From Zelopaecilomyces penicillatus (Eukaryota > Ascomycota > Sordariomycetes > Hypocreales > Pseudodiploosporaceae): a stretch of DNA of 64,000 nt. Below the pieces are notes generated by a model, which saw only the letters and a program-made list of their open reading frames with translations, was not told where the DNA came from and did no database searches. The stretch is taken from positions 3,410,001 to 3,474,000 of the forward strand of contig VCCP01000004.1 of assembly GCA_005765155.1 (NCBI GenBank). Direction: 5' to 3'. The position numbers and the translations under genes are program-made. Shown here in pieces: positions 29,401 to 43,583 of the stretch (position 1 is its first letter; every line of letters begins with the position of its first letter).

Positions 29401-29830
29401 ATCTTTTTAAGCTAGTTAATAGGCCTATCTATTAAAAGGTAAAGAGATAGATTATTATAGTTTTCTTAATTATAAAAGCTAAATCAGATACTTTAATAAA
29501 GGCTATAAAAGAGTTAAAATAGCTTTTTAAGCTTTTTATAAAGCTAAAACTCCCTTTTTAATAGTTTATAGATCTATATTATAATAATATAGCCTTTATA
29601 AATAATATTAAAAACCGTAATTAATATACCTAAATTAAATATATCTTATTAAAATTTTATTATATTAGATAAGAGATAGCTAATAAGCTATTTAAAATAA
29701 ATTATCTTATAATTAAGATTATATCTATTAATAAATTAATTAAGGCTTTAATAGGTCTTGTTTTTTAGGGCTTTTTAAGCCTATTAAATCTATAAAAACC
29801 CTTTATTAAAAGCTAGCTATATATTATATA
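26470..29830 (+). pseudogene. degenerate Copia pol
   Basis: The remains of a single long plus-strand reading frame are detectable from the protease core to the RNase H terminus, broken by many TAA and TAG codons and by Asp-to-Asn style changes such as the YVDD box now reading Tyr-Ile-Asn-Asn. These changes are G-to-A and C-to-T transitions in TpG/CpA contexts. The frame ends shortly before a purine tract at 29836-29845. The gag part upstream (about 25300-26450) is presumably present but I found no motif that proves it. Confidence 0.75.
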
Positions 29831-29835
29831 GCTTA

Positions 29836-30276
29836 TTAAAGGGAGTGTTAAAATAAGTGGGTTTTATATAATAGCCTGATCTATTATAAGACTAGTAGCT
29901 AGATCTGCTATAAGGTAGTAGTCTGATCTGTTATAAAACCTAAAAAGCTTATATAACCTAATCTGCTATATTAGGCTAGATTAGTAAAATAAGGGCTTAT
30001 CCTTTATACCTCTCTCTTTCTTATTATTTAGAATACTTAAAAATCTAAAGAAATATTATTTAGAATTCTTAAATAATTCTAAATAATCCTAGTATTATTT
30101 AGATATATAAGATAATTAGATTTCTAGTTAAATCCTGTTTTTCTTTTTATATTAATAATATAATTACTTTTTTTTTCTTTTTTTTAGAATTTATCCTGGA
30201 TAATTATTCGCTGCCTTTCTTTTACTACTATAGCTATTAGCTTTAATTATAATCTTATACTATAAATTATAATAAT
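29836..30276 (+). other. purine tract and less-mutated 3' region of the Copia relic
   Basis: A purine tract ending AAAGGGAG is directly followed by TGTTAAAATAAGTGGG, the classic junction between a polypurine tract and the start of a Copia 3' LTR. The following 430 bp retain unusually many CG, TG and CA words. They also contain four variants of GATCTGYTATAA between about 29876 and 29977. This stretch has no counterpart beside the left repeat, so either the real 3' LTR is longer than the left copy or the left copy is truncated. Confidence 0.55.
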
Positions 30277-30725
30277 TATAAATATTATTTAATTTAATAA
30301 TAAGGTTATCTTTAATATTTATTAAAAGGGTTTTAATAACTAGATTAAATATACTCTTTTATTAATTAATTAAACTATAGCTATATAAGCTGTATTTAAA
30401 GGGATTAAATTATATAAATAAATAAGCTATACTTAAAGCTATTTAAATAAATAGATATTATTAAATTTAAGTTTTTTCTTTATTTATCTAAGAATTTTCT
30501 AGTATATTTAAAAGACTAGCTATTAAAAAGCTATTTTCTTTATTTAATTAATTATAAGATAATCAATTAATCTCTTAAATTTATTTTATTATATTACTAT
30601 TATATAGCTTTTCTTATTTATTTAATCCTTATAGACTATATTAACTATATAACTATCTTAAAATTATACTATAGTTCTATAGATAATATTAGTATTATTA
30701 TATAGATTGTTTTCTCTTTATTAAA
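30277..30725 (+). repeat. right LTR-like repeat of the Copia relic
   Basis: 449 bp that match 24762-25211 nearly end to end. The initial TG has become TA, as RIP would do. The five bases after the end (TTAGG) resemble those before the left copy (TTAGT), a possible but imperfect target duplication. Confidence 0.75.
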
Positions 30726-33700
30726 TTAGGGCTAAAAATATACCTTATTTCTTTATAAATTATATATTATAATTTATTTATATAAGTATATATAATATAT
30801 ATAGTTTTAAAATAGAAATTATTTATTTAAAATAAAAGCTAAGCTATTATATAATATAATTATTATCTTTAAGCTTAATATTAATACTTATAATAAAGAT
30901 ATTTAATATATTATTATTTTATATAATATTATCTTATATATTATCTTATATTATACTAATATTTTATATACTTTTATAATAAATATTATTAATATTATTA
31001 TAAATATTATTAATAATAAAGATATATTTAATAATATTAAAAAAGAGATATATATAAAAAGCAAACTCTTATTTATAATATTATTATTAATAATTTATAA
31101 AGAATAATTTATTAGGGTTATATTTATTTTTAATATATTAAAAGTCTTTAAATAATATATTATTATTATTAGCTTTATCTTATTTAATACTATTATTAGA
31201 TTAATTATTAATATTAAAGCTTATATAAAAGAGATTATATTATTATTATTATTTATTAATAGATAATTTATTAAGTAATTTATTAAAGGAAAAGATTAAG
31301 GAGCTTAATAAATATTTATTAATAAATTATTATAATATATATAATATTAATAATAATAGAAAAGGCTTATTATCCTAAACATTATTATAAAAAAAGCTAT
31401 TTATTTAATTAATATAAATCTTTTTTATTAGATTCTTTTATTAAAAGAATAATTTAATATTAATAATAATAAAATAAGGCTTAAATACTAATACTTAATA
31501 AGTTTTATATATTTCCTTTTATAAATTCTTATTTTAGATAATATAATTAATTATCTTATTTATTTATCTTCTATTATAATTAAATAGAATATTAATAATA
31601 TTAGGGTTATAAAGATAATATAAAAGAAATAAAATTATAATAATATATTCTTTAAGAAACTAGCTTTATAATTAATAAAGTATTTATAGAATTTATAAAC
31701 TATTTAAAAGATAATCTTATTAATTTATAATAATAATATTTTCTTTATTAAATAAATAAAGTTATTAAATTATAGATTTTTTATAATTAATATAATAAGA
31801 TTTTCTTTATTAATAATAAGATTTAAATATTAAATAAAAAGATTATATTAAAGGAATTTATATTAATAATCTATATAAAAGGCTTAAGCTTTCTTTTATA
31901 AATTATAAATATCCTTAATATTAAAAGAATATTTATTATAAATATAAAAGATTATATTTATAAAAAAGAAGCTATTATAAAATATAAATTAATTATATTA
32001 ATATATATTATTAAGCTAAAAGAATAGATTATTATATTTTATCTTAAAAAGATTATTTAATAAAGGTATTATATTAAGGCTATAATTATATTTATTTATA
32101 TTAATAAATATAATTATTTTAAAATTCTAAGTTTTAATATCTTATTTAATTTATAATTTTAGTATATTCTTTAATAATATTAAATTAGCTTAAAAGGATT
32201 CTTAAAAAAACTAAAGATATTTATTAATTAAAACTTTAATAAATAAGCTATTTAAAATAGTATTTATTATAGTAATAGATATCTAGATATATTATTTATA
32301 TATTTATAATTAAGCTTAATTAATTAAACTTTATCTAGCTTGATTATAAGATCCTATAATTAAGTTTAGTATTAAGGCTTAGTTTTATTAGCTTTATTAA
32401 GGGATAATAGGCTTTTAAAAACCTTAAATTAAGCTCTGATTCTAAGAGAGGGATTATTAAGAACCCTAGGCTAGGCTTTAAATAAAGGGCTATTAAGAGT
32501 TTTAGGCTAAGCTTTAAATAAAGAATATATTAATAAAAAGCTTTAGGTTAATATTATTATTAAGGCTAGATTATTATTAAGGCTATTATTATTATAGGGT
32601 ATTTAATTAATAAGGCTATAATTAAAGATTAAATAGATTAATATTATAAAATAAAATTTAAATAACTTATAAAGTAATATTCTTTAGATATTTAACTAGA
32701 TAATATATTTATTATAGATTAAAGTATTTTATTAACTAGCCTTACTAAAGATTAGAATATATTAGCTTAATATTATTAAGAATCTTTATTAAAATCCTTT
32801 TATAATTACTTTTAACTTATATTATTAAATTATTAATAAGACTATAATTAAAGATTAAATAGATTTATTAGTTTAAAGAAGAATTTTTTTTTAAAAATTA
32901 ATATTTATTAGATACTTAGGTTAATTATTTAATTAAAGGCTAAAATACTTAACTTAATAATCTAGCTATTAATTAAAAGAGGTTTTAAGAAAAGAAACTT
33001 AATTCTTTATATATCTTATTTAAAACCCTTAATTTTAGGTATATTATAAAGAACTATCTTAACTAGGATCCTTAAATAATAAAAGATAAGATTAAATAAT
33101 CTTTATTAAATATTAAATATTATCTAATTATTAATAGATTAGAAATTAATAATTAAAATTAAAAATAGATTAATAGATTAATAAATATAAAAGTAAAAAA
33201 AAGAATAGATATAATAGTATAAGGGCTAGTTTAAGATATATAATAGCTAATAAGACTAGTCTCTTACCTATTTTATCTATCTTATCTATCTTATTTATCT
33301 TATTTATAAGTATTATCTTTATTATTAATAAAGTTAGAATTATTAAGTTTTTTTTAAAGAGGATTTATTATATTTAAGGCTTTATATCTCTTATTTTATA
33401 TAATAAAATTAAATAAAAGATAAGAATTAAAATAAAAATAAAATAATAATAATAAAATAATAATAATATAATAATAAATAAAATAATAATAATATAATAA
33501 GAAATAGAAAAATAAATTTAAATAGATAATATTAATAAAAGTTATTATAAAAATAATATATTATTTAAAGGTAAGATTAAAGATAAAAAATTTCTTAATT
33601 TTATTATAAGTTTTAATTAATTTTAATAGTTAATAATTATTAAAGATAATTTAAAAATAAATTTAATATAAGGCTATAAATTAGATTATTAAACTAAAAT

Positions 33701-35956
33701 TATTAAATCTATAAATAATAGTATTATATTAATTATTTAAAGTTTATTAATTATTAATAATAAAGTAATTATATATTTTATTTCCTTTCTTAAATTTTTA
33801 AGATATTATAAAAATTCTTTTTAATTTTATATAATCTATAATCTTATATATTATAAATCTTTATATTATATTAATAATTAATCTATCTACTACTTTTATC
33901 TTTAAAACCAGCTAATATAATAATATTATATTATATAAAGATTATAATAATCTCTTTAATAATAACTTAAACCTTAGCTTATTATAATACTATTATATTT
34001 ATTAAAAGATAAATTTAATACTTAAAGAGAATATATAAATTTATCTTATAATTTATAGATTTAATAAGGATTATTATTATAATAATAATAATAATACCTA
34101 TCTTAATCTTAATAATAAAATAAATATCTTAAGCCTTATTTTAAAATAATTTAAAGATAAAAACTCTTTATTTATTAGTTTTATAAATATTTTTATAGAT
34201 AAGCATTATCTTAATAATAATTAATCTTAAAAATATTAATAAAACTTAAATCTAGATTTAATTACTAGATTTAATTAAATAAAGATATAAACTATTAAAG
34301 ATTATAATAAGATATTAATTAATCTTATACTTATAATAGATTTTATAATATTTAATAAAATACTAGAGTTTAATAATAATTAATTAAATATTAAAATAAA
34401 TTAAGATATACTAAGCTTTATATAAATACTTATAAAAACTATTAATAAAAACTCTAATATTTAAATTATATACTTAAATTCTATATTATTATATAATAAT
34501 AACTTATTAATTCTAATTCTATATTATTAAAATTAATTCCTAAAGCTATTTAAATTTAAGCTTAGATTTAGCCTATTAATATATATCTTTAACTTAAACC
34601 AAATTTAATATATTACTTTATATAAAGTACTTAATCTTTTATATTAGATTAGTTAAAAGATTCCTTAGATTTAGGTATTATTAAATTAATTTTCTACCCT
34701 TAAAAATCAGATTATTTAATATTTTTTTTATTAGATATATAAAAGGCTAAGATATTACTTTAAATAAAAAAGCTATTAATTAAAAGAGTATTCTAAAAAA
34801 CTAATAAACTAAATATAATAAATAAAGATATTATAACTAATTTATTATTTATTAATTTAATTAATTTACTTATTATATTTTTATTATTAAATATAATAAA
34901 GAATATATATTATAGTATTATTTACTTTATTAATAAGCTAATTAAACCTTTTTATTTTTATAGCTAGGCCTTTTTTATATGTATTTTCTCTAAAGAATAT
35001 ATATATATATCCTTAATAATAATATTAATAAATAAGGCTAATTAATATATTATTTTATTATCTTTCCTTTTGATTTTATTCTTTATTATTATATAAATAA
35101 GCTTTATATTTATTATAATATTATTAATATTAGCCTATATAATATATATATTAATAGAGTTTATAGAATTAATAAGGACTTTTATTTAAATTATTATATA
35201 ATTAATTAAAGGGATATTATTTTATAAATCTAGGAAGCCTTTAAAGCAGTATAAAAAAGATATTTAAGTAAGCTATTATCTTATTAATTTATTAAAATAG
35301 CCTAAAAAGCAGTAAAATTATTCTTTATCTAATACCAGTATTTATTTAAGAGATATATTTAATTATATATATTAATCGAATTATTATTAATTATTTTTAA
35401 AGTAAAATATATAATAACCCTAACCCAGCTATTATTAAAGAATCTAAAAAAGAAAAGATAAAATAGATATTTTTTAAATATAATTATATTAATTTAAGTC
35501 TTATAATATATATTATAATATAATAAGGCTTTAAGAATAATTAATTTATTCTTATATATTATATTTATTTTATTTAGATTAAACTTAAATTTAAGATATA
35601 TAATTAACATTTATTTAAGCTTAATTAAAATTATATTTAAACTAAGGATTATATTATTTCCTATCCTATTATAATTTTTATTAATAGATTTAATCTATAT
35701 TAAAACTTATATAAATCTTTAATTAATATTTATATTATTATTATTATATTAATTAAAAAGAATTATTATTAATAAATAAATATTTTCCTTATTATATTAA
35801 GCTTTTATAGCTTTAATTTTAAAGATATTATTAATACTTTTTAATCTTTTATTAAGATTAATTAAGATATATTATTAATTAGATTTATTTAAATCTATAG
35901 GATTTTAATATATTTATATATAATAATAGGGCTTATTTAATAAATACTAATACTTT
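30726..35956. other. A/T desert with small internal repeats
   Basis: RIP-type A/T-saturated sequence. Around 32340-32600 mutation is less complete, and a 36-bp unit is tandemly duplicated (32455-32490 and 32491-32526, both containing TTTAAATAAAG). The phrase CTATAATTAAAGATTAAATAGATT occurs in near-identical form around 32613 and 32842. No protein family could be read. Confidence 0.6.
32455..32526. repeat. 36-bp tandem duplication
   Basis: Two adjacent 36-bp units share TATTAAGA at the start and CTTTAAATAAAG near the end. The differences between them are largely C/T and G/A, with the second copy more A/T-rich. Confidence 0.7.
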
Positions 35957-36410
35957 TAATATATAATATTTAATAAATTCTTAAAGAATAAATCTAATAA
36001 AAGGGTTTATATTAATAAATAGATTAAGGTATTTTAAGTAATATATTAATTAAATAGATAATAAATCTATAGGATTATAATTTAATATTATTAAAATAAA
36101 TAATAAGATATATATAATAATATTATATTAATAATTAATTAAGATTAAATTAAAAGAGTAAAAATTAAGAGTATATATATATATTATAGATTATAATTTA
36201 AATTATAATCCTTATTATTAGATTATACCTAGAATTATAAATTATTCTATTAAATTATAATTTTAAAAATAATCCTAAGCCTAAGATTACCTTTAGAATT
36301 ATAATCTAATTCTATATAATTTTAAGCCTTTAATATATATTTAATAATATTATAAATTATATAATTAAGGCTTATTATATAATCTTAGCTATTAGATTAT
36401 AATATAATAT
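35957..36410 (-). repeat. LTR, left copy of the 7.6-kb relic
   Basis: 454 bp, highly similar to 43130-43583. Long shared words include TCTAATAAAAGGGTTTATAT and ATTAAGGCTTATTATATAA. Differences are almost all A/G or C/T. Confidence 0.8.
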
Positions 36411-39400
36411 CTCTTTTTTAAAAGGTCTTATTCTTAAGGCTTATAAGTATACCTTTTCTTTTCTTTCTTTATATTTATAAATTATAGGATTTATATTATA
36501 TTAAGATATTTCTTATAATATTAGATTATATTAAGAAACCTTAATATTTTTTAAAGAAGGTTATTAAATATTTTATACTAGCTAAAGATATAGATTTTAA
36601 TAATAAATTAATAGATATATTATATTCTTATTATTTTAAATAAAAATAAGCTTATTATATAATAGAAAATAATAATTATTATATAGCTTATATAAAGCAG
36701 GGTTATTTTTATAATAATATTTTAATAGTATTTTTATATATTTACTTTTATTATATTAAAATATTTAATTTTTATTAATTTTATTAATAATGAAACTCTT
36801 AAAATAATATTATTATTTAAACTCTAAAAAAAGGAAATTAAAAAGAATATTTTAAATATCTAGGATTAATTATTTAAACTATAGTTATAGCTTTTCTTAG
36901 CTTTTAATTATTTATCTTATATCTATAAGCTTAAGAAAAAGATTAAAGAATAAAGCTTTAAATTAATTTATTAAGGTTTAAAAAAGCTAGATATTAAAAA
37001 TAAGATTAATCTAATTCCTATTCTAAAGGTATATAAATATTATATAATATTAGATTTATAATTTCTAAAGGCTTTAAATAAAATAGATTAATCTTTTTTA
37101 GGTTTAAATAATAAATTTATTAATTTAGGTTCTTTAATTAAATCGATTAATTTTAAAGGAATTATTATAGTATTAAATAATAATAGTTTAAATAATTAAT
37201 AGATTCTTATATATTATCTTTAAATTTAAAACCTTTTTATTTAATAAGGTATTTATTTTATTTATTTATTTATTTAATATTTGATATAGTTTTTATTTAT
37301 ATTATTATATACTTTTTTATATTATTAAATATTTTATTTAATAAGGAAATATAAAATATAAAGTATAGCTATATATTCTTTAATAATAAAAGTTTATAAT
37401 TAATATTAAAAATAGCTTTCTTAATCTTAAATAATTTAAATTTTTTAAAATCTAATTTATTATTTAATTATATTATTATTATATTTAAGGAATTTTTATC
37501 TAATATATAATATAAAAGGTATATTATATCCCTCTTTTTAAAGATTAATCCCTTTAATCTTTATTAATTTATATAATATTTTATTCTATTATAAACAAAA
37601 TTATATATAGAGTTCTTTATATAATTATTATTTTTATATAATATTAAATATAACTTTTTTTAATTTTAATTCTTTTTAATATAATAAATAAAATACTTTT
37701 AATATAAATTTATAATTAATATATATTAATATAAACTATATTAATTTAAAAATATATATATTATAGATTAATTATATAATTAATAGATATTTTATTTAAT
37801 TTTCTTAATAATAATTAATATAAATATATAAATATTCTTTAATAATTTAATTTAATTATTTTATTTATTTATTTATTTATAAATAATAGATAGTATTAAG
37901 TTTATATTTAATTTTAAGATATCCTATTAATCCTTATTAAAACTTAAAAATAAAGATTATTCCTTTATTAAAAATAATTTCTTTTAATAAATTATATAAG
38001 CTTATTATTATTTTATTAAAATTATAAATAAGATCTTTTATTAAGCTTATTTTAAGATAGGGTATAAAATATAAGAATTTTATTAATCTTTTTATAATAA
38101 TCTATATTAAATTATAAGCTATTCTTATAAGGGATTCTATTAATAAGAATAGTTTAATAATAAAATTAAATAATACTAATTCCTATAATTATATAAGTAT
38201 TAATAATAATTATAATTCTTTATATAGTTTATATTTTACTAGCTTAATTTATCTATAAATAATATAATTATTTATAACTTTTTAAATTATTTATTATAAT
38301 CCTTTAAATCTATAATATTTTTATATTTATTCTATAATCTTTATAATTCCTTAATAATTATAAATAAGGGATTTATATAATTCTTATATAATAGTTTTCT
38401 AAAGATTTTTAAATATCTATAATTTTTTATTATACTTATAGTATTTATCTTTTTATATTATACCCTTAAATACCTTTATTATATCTTTTATAAAGTCTAT
38501 TTATTTAATTTATTTTAAAATAGGGTTAATTAATATAATTTAATATATAATATTTAATTTTATTTATAAGGTATTTAATTTAGATATTTAAAAGATTTAT
38601 TTTTTATAATAAGGCTTTTTATTATTATAATTATTTCTTTAATTTAAAGTATCTGCTTTATTATTCTTAAATCCTTTTTAATAAATAATTTTATAATTAT
38701 AATCTATAAAGGTTTTTATATAACAGGTTTATTATATATTTAGCTTTTATATAATAATAAAATAAAAGATATTTTTATAATTAATAAAAACCTTTATTTA
38801 ATAATTATTTCCTTATAAATAATATAAGAATTTATTAAAAGCTTTAATAATAATTATAAATTCCTTATTATAGATTAAATAATTAAACTCTATTCTATAA
38901 AGTTTCTTAGAATAAAAGATAATAAGCTATAATCTATCTTTATTATTTTATTATTTAATCTATACTTTAATAATATAATTTAAAGTATTAATTTCAAGTT
39001 TTATAGATTTATCTAGATTATATATTATTAATATAGATTCTTTATAGATTTACTTTTAAAATTCTTTAAATATAATATCTATATTAGATTTTTATAGGAA
39101 TTTATAATCTTTTTTAGTATATTTAATAAATAATATAATTATTTTATTATAATTATAAATAAATTTTTAATAATAATTAATAAAGCTTAAGAATTTTTAT
39201 ATATTTATAATATTTTATAGTATTAATGAATTATATATTATAATGATTTTTATTAGTTTTATTTAAATTTTATTTAATAAAAAGATATATCTTAAAAAGA
39301 TAATTATTTATTTATAAAATTTATATTTTATAAATTAATAAAGAGATTATTATCTGAAAGTAATTATTATATTTTATAAATATATCCTTTATATTCTTTT

Positions 39401-42400
39401 TTTATTTAGAAGAAAATTAAAATATTATTAAAATAGATTATTATAAAGATATTTAAATACTTTTAAAGAATATTATTAATTATATATTAAAATATTATAA
39501 AGATATTAATTAAATTAAAAGGTATAACTAGATATTTAAAAAATCTAAATTTAATTCTAAAAATAGTTTTTTATTTATTATCTTTCTTTATTTAAATTAA
39601 ATTATATACTTCTTTAAGATCTAAGGTAATAAATTAATTTATACTATATAATTAATTATATAATTTATTAATAAATAATAAGGATATTTAATCCTTAATT
39701 ATAATTATATTTAATAATTAATAATCTATAATTAGTTATAGTTTATTATTATTTTTTAATATAAATATAATAAGATATCTTATTTTAGATATAGATAATT
39801 AAATATATCTTTTTTTAAATATTTTACTAAGGTATTCTTATAATATCTTAAGTTTCTTAATATTAAATATATAAATCTTAATAAAAATAGATTTCTTTTT
39901 ATTTATAATTTAAATTTTATAATCCTATTAATTATATAAAAAAAGCTTTATTTTAAATTCTTTATAAAACAATTTAATATATTTATAATATTTTTTTAAT
40001 ATAAATATAAATTATTTTTCTATATCAAAAGATAATTTATTTTTAAAATATTCTTATAATTATTTTATTATTATTTTAAAAATAATAATAATCTATTAGA
40101 TTTATTATTATTAATTATTATATTAATTTTTAATATAATTTCTTAATAAAAAACCCTTCTTAATAACTATAAAATATATTTTCTTTACTTTATTTATTAT
40201 TATTAAATTCTTATAATCTTTAATAAATAATATAATATTACCTTATTATATCTAATCTATTTTTTAATTAATCTATAGGTTATTATTAAATAATTAAAGA
40301 TAGCTTAATATAAGTTGATATTCTTTAATATCTATTATATTAAATATAATATTATCTTAATATCCTTAGATTTTAAAATTAAAATAATTAATCTTTTTAT
40401 TAATTTATTCTTTATTATAGGTAAAGATATTCCCTTTAAGATTATATAAAAGATATAATTTTTTCTTATTATATTATAATAATTATATATAATTTATAGA
40501 TTTTAATAATATATAATTATCTATTATTTTATTATTTATTAAAGTATAAAAATAATATCCTATAATCTATATTTTTATTATTAATTTAAGCCTATTTATA
40601 TTTATAATATAAAGGATCTTTTTTATTAAGGGATTATATTACAACCTTTTTATAAATAATTTTATTTACTTTTTAAGTTTCTAGAATTATACTTTTATAT
40701 AATTTATTATACTTTATTTTATCTAGGCCTTAAATAATTATATAATATAAAGTTCAATTATTTTAATTTCCTTTATAGATTTAAAAATTAAATTCTTATT
40801 TATAAAGATTCTTTATTTCCTTATATATATATTTATTTTCTTTTATATATTATTTATATTAAGATTTATTATAATTAATTATTATTATTACTTTATATTA
40901 GATTCTTCTTAAAATACTATTTTGTAATAATTATTCCTTATATTATTATACTAGCCTTTATTATATATATTTATTATATCTAAGGTTTATATAATTATAT
41001 AGATCTTTCTTCCTATAATTATTAATTTATAATCTATTATATTTTAATTTAAGTTTTTCTTATTTATAGATCTTATAATAAATAAATTTATAATCTTTAT
41101 TTTTAGCTTCTTATTTATATTCTTTTAATATATTAAGATATAACTTAAATATATTAATTCTAAAAGATATAAAATACTTAGCCTTATATTAATTAATAAA
41201 TTAATCTTTTATAAGGATTTTCTTAATTTCTTATACTTTTATATAATATAAAAAGATTTTATTCTAGATTTTTACTTTTTAATATTAAAAATAAAAGAAA
41301 TTAATATATAATATCTAGTTAATTTTATTATAAAAATTATAATTAAGATCTAAGAATATATAATTATCTTTATATTTATTTAATATAAAGGCTTTTTTAA
41401 GATAATCTTTTAAAATAGGAATATTTAAGCCTTTTTTTAATATTTATTTATAAATATATTTAATAATTATAAATTAAAGATTAATTTTATTTATATAATT
41501 TAATATTTATATAAATTTAATTATTATTTTATTAAGATATTTATTAATAATACTTTTAAATAATAGATATAATATAATATAATATTAAATGATTTTACAA
41601 GATTTATTATTCTTAGATTTTAAAAAGCTAGAATCTAAGCTATATTTTATTATATTATCTTTAATTAAGGTATTTTTATTATTTATAATAGGGATTATTT
41701 ATTAATTTAGAATCTCTTTAAAGTATTCTTTTTTATTTATATCTATATTTAAATATTAATCCTATTATATAATATTAAATTAGATTAATATAATTTATAA
41801 TATTAATAATTATTAAGGTATAGGATGATTATAATTCCTAGATTATTCTTATTCTTATTCTCTTTATTTTATTATAGTTAAGATTTATTTATCTTTAATT
41901 ATAATATTTATACTTTATTATATATTAAGTATTAGTTTTTAATCCTTTTATTCTTATTTTAATTATTAATAATCCCTAATAAAATATCTTATTTTATTAT
42001 AATTATAATACTTAACCTTAAATATATTTTATTATTATATAATATTAAGGTCTATTTTAATTAATAGAGTATTAAAGTTATTTTATTATTAATTATAATT
42101 TATTTTATATTATTATTATAATTATAATTAAAACCTAAAATAAATTAAGTTCTAGTTTTATTCTTTATATTTCTTTTCTTATTAATATAAATACTATTTA
42201 TTATTAATAGTAATAACTATAATATAATATTCTATAAAGAAATCTAATTAAATTTCTTTATATGATTTATCCTTAATTTTTAATTTATATCTATAATATA
42301 GAGTTTTTATATATATTTATTTATCTTTTTTAAAAAATTTAAATAAGATTTAATAAAACTTTATAATATAATTTAAGATAGATCCTATTTAATATAGATT

Positions 42401-43129
42401 ATATAAGTATTATTTAATTTATTATTTTTTATTTAATAATCTAAAAATATTTAAAAATTATTATTTAAAAATATTATAATTAATAAAGATTTAATTAATT
42501 TTCTTTTTTAAAATATTTATTAAGATATTATTAATATAATCTTAAAATATTAATTTAAATTAAATAAATATAATTTTAATAAAAAGCTTTATAATATATC
42601 TTATTTTAATTAATTTAAGCTAGAATTATATTAGATAATATAAAAAGAAAGTATAAAATTAAATAAAAAACCCTTAAAGCTTATTTAAAGTATTATTAAA
42701 AGGCTTAGGTATTTATAGTTTTAAGATTTCTTTTTATCCCTTTTATTATATATTTATATTATAATTAATTTTAATTTATATATATATTATTTTATTTAAA
42801 TCTTTATATTCTTAAAAAGCTATTTAATTTAGAATTATAAGGTTTTAATAGTAAATTTAATTATTTTTATTTCTTTTTTATATATCTTATATTAGTTTTT
42901 AAGTTTCTTTTTTAAAATCTTTACTTTTGATTTAAATTATTTTTAATTATTTTAAAGGTTTTTAAGAGTAATCTTAATCTTATTATTAATATTTATATTT
43001 AGATTCTTAATATTTATATTTAAAGATTCTTTTTAATTAATACTTCTAAATAAAATAAGGATTTAAAAAGCTATTATAAAATAATAATATTACTTAAAAT
43101 AATATAATAATCTATTAAATAAGAATTAT

Positions 43130-43583
43130 TAATATATAATATTTAATAAATTTATAAAAGATAAATCTAATAAAAGGGTTTATATTAATAAATAGATTAA
43201 GGTATTTTAAATAATATATTAATTATATAAATAATAGATTTATAAAATCATAATCTAGTATTATTAAAATAAATAATAAGATTAATATAATAATATTTTA
43301 ATAATAATTAATTAAAATTAAATTAAAAAAATAAAAATTAAGAGTATATATATATATTATAGATTATAATTTAAGCTATAATCCTTATTATTAGATTATA
43401 TTTAGAATTATAAACTATCCTATTAGATTATAGTTTTAAGAGTGATTTTAAGTTTAGGATTACCTTTAAAATTATAATTTAATTTTATATAATTCTAAGC
43501 CTTTAATATATATCTAATAATATTATAAGTTATATAATTAAGGCTTATTATATAACCTTAGCTATTAGATTATAATATAATAT
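43130..43583 (-). repeat. LTR, right copy of the 7.6-kb relic
   Basis: 454 bp, the same length as the left copy. The repeat keeps a few CA and TG words lost in the left copy, so the two copies were mutated independently. Confidence 0.8.

Larger units (their letters stand above)
24762..30725 (+). mobile_element. Ty1/Copia-type LTR retrotransposon relic
   Basis: Direct repeats of about 450 bp at each end enclose a decayed plus-strand pol. In order I can read: a protease-like remnant near 26470-26515 (Asp-Thr-Ser-like core followed by an Asn-Asn-Arg-x-Leu-Phe-like segment), a Thr/Ala/Pro-rich linker near 27985-28080, a reverse-transcriptase entry block near 28367-28600 (KARL...KGF then an AFYN-K-I-like segment), a YVDD-box descendant at 28827-28844 (Tyr-Ile-Asn-Asn), and an RNase H end near 29630-29760 (KYI..KFYYIR then NKLIKAL). 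The order protease, RT, RNase H with this C-terminal signature is typical of Copia. Stops are mainly TAA or TAG where CAA, CAG or TGG would be expected, as RIP produces. The element is inactive. It is less mutated than its surroundings, so it may be a later insertion. Confidence 0.85.
35957..43583 (-). mobile_element. LTR retrotransposon relic, family unresolved
   Basis: Two direct repeats of equal length (454 bp, 35957-36410 and 43130-43583) enclose about 6.7 kb of decayed sequence. Both begin TAATATATAATATTTAATAAA and end GATTATAATATAATAT, which could descend from TG...CA-type ends. The bases just outside (ACTTT on the left, AGTTT after one uncertain base on the right) may be a mutated target duplication. 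The interior plus strand is strongly pyrimidine-rich, whereas the sense strand of the Copia relic is purine-rich, so the coding strand is probably minus. Total length fits a Ty3/Gypsy element, but I could not confirm pol motifs through the mutation load. Confidence 0.7.
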
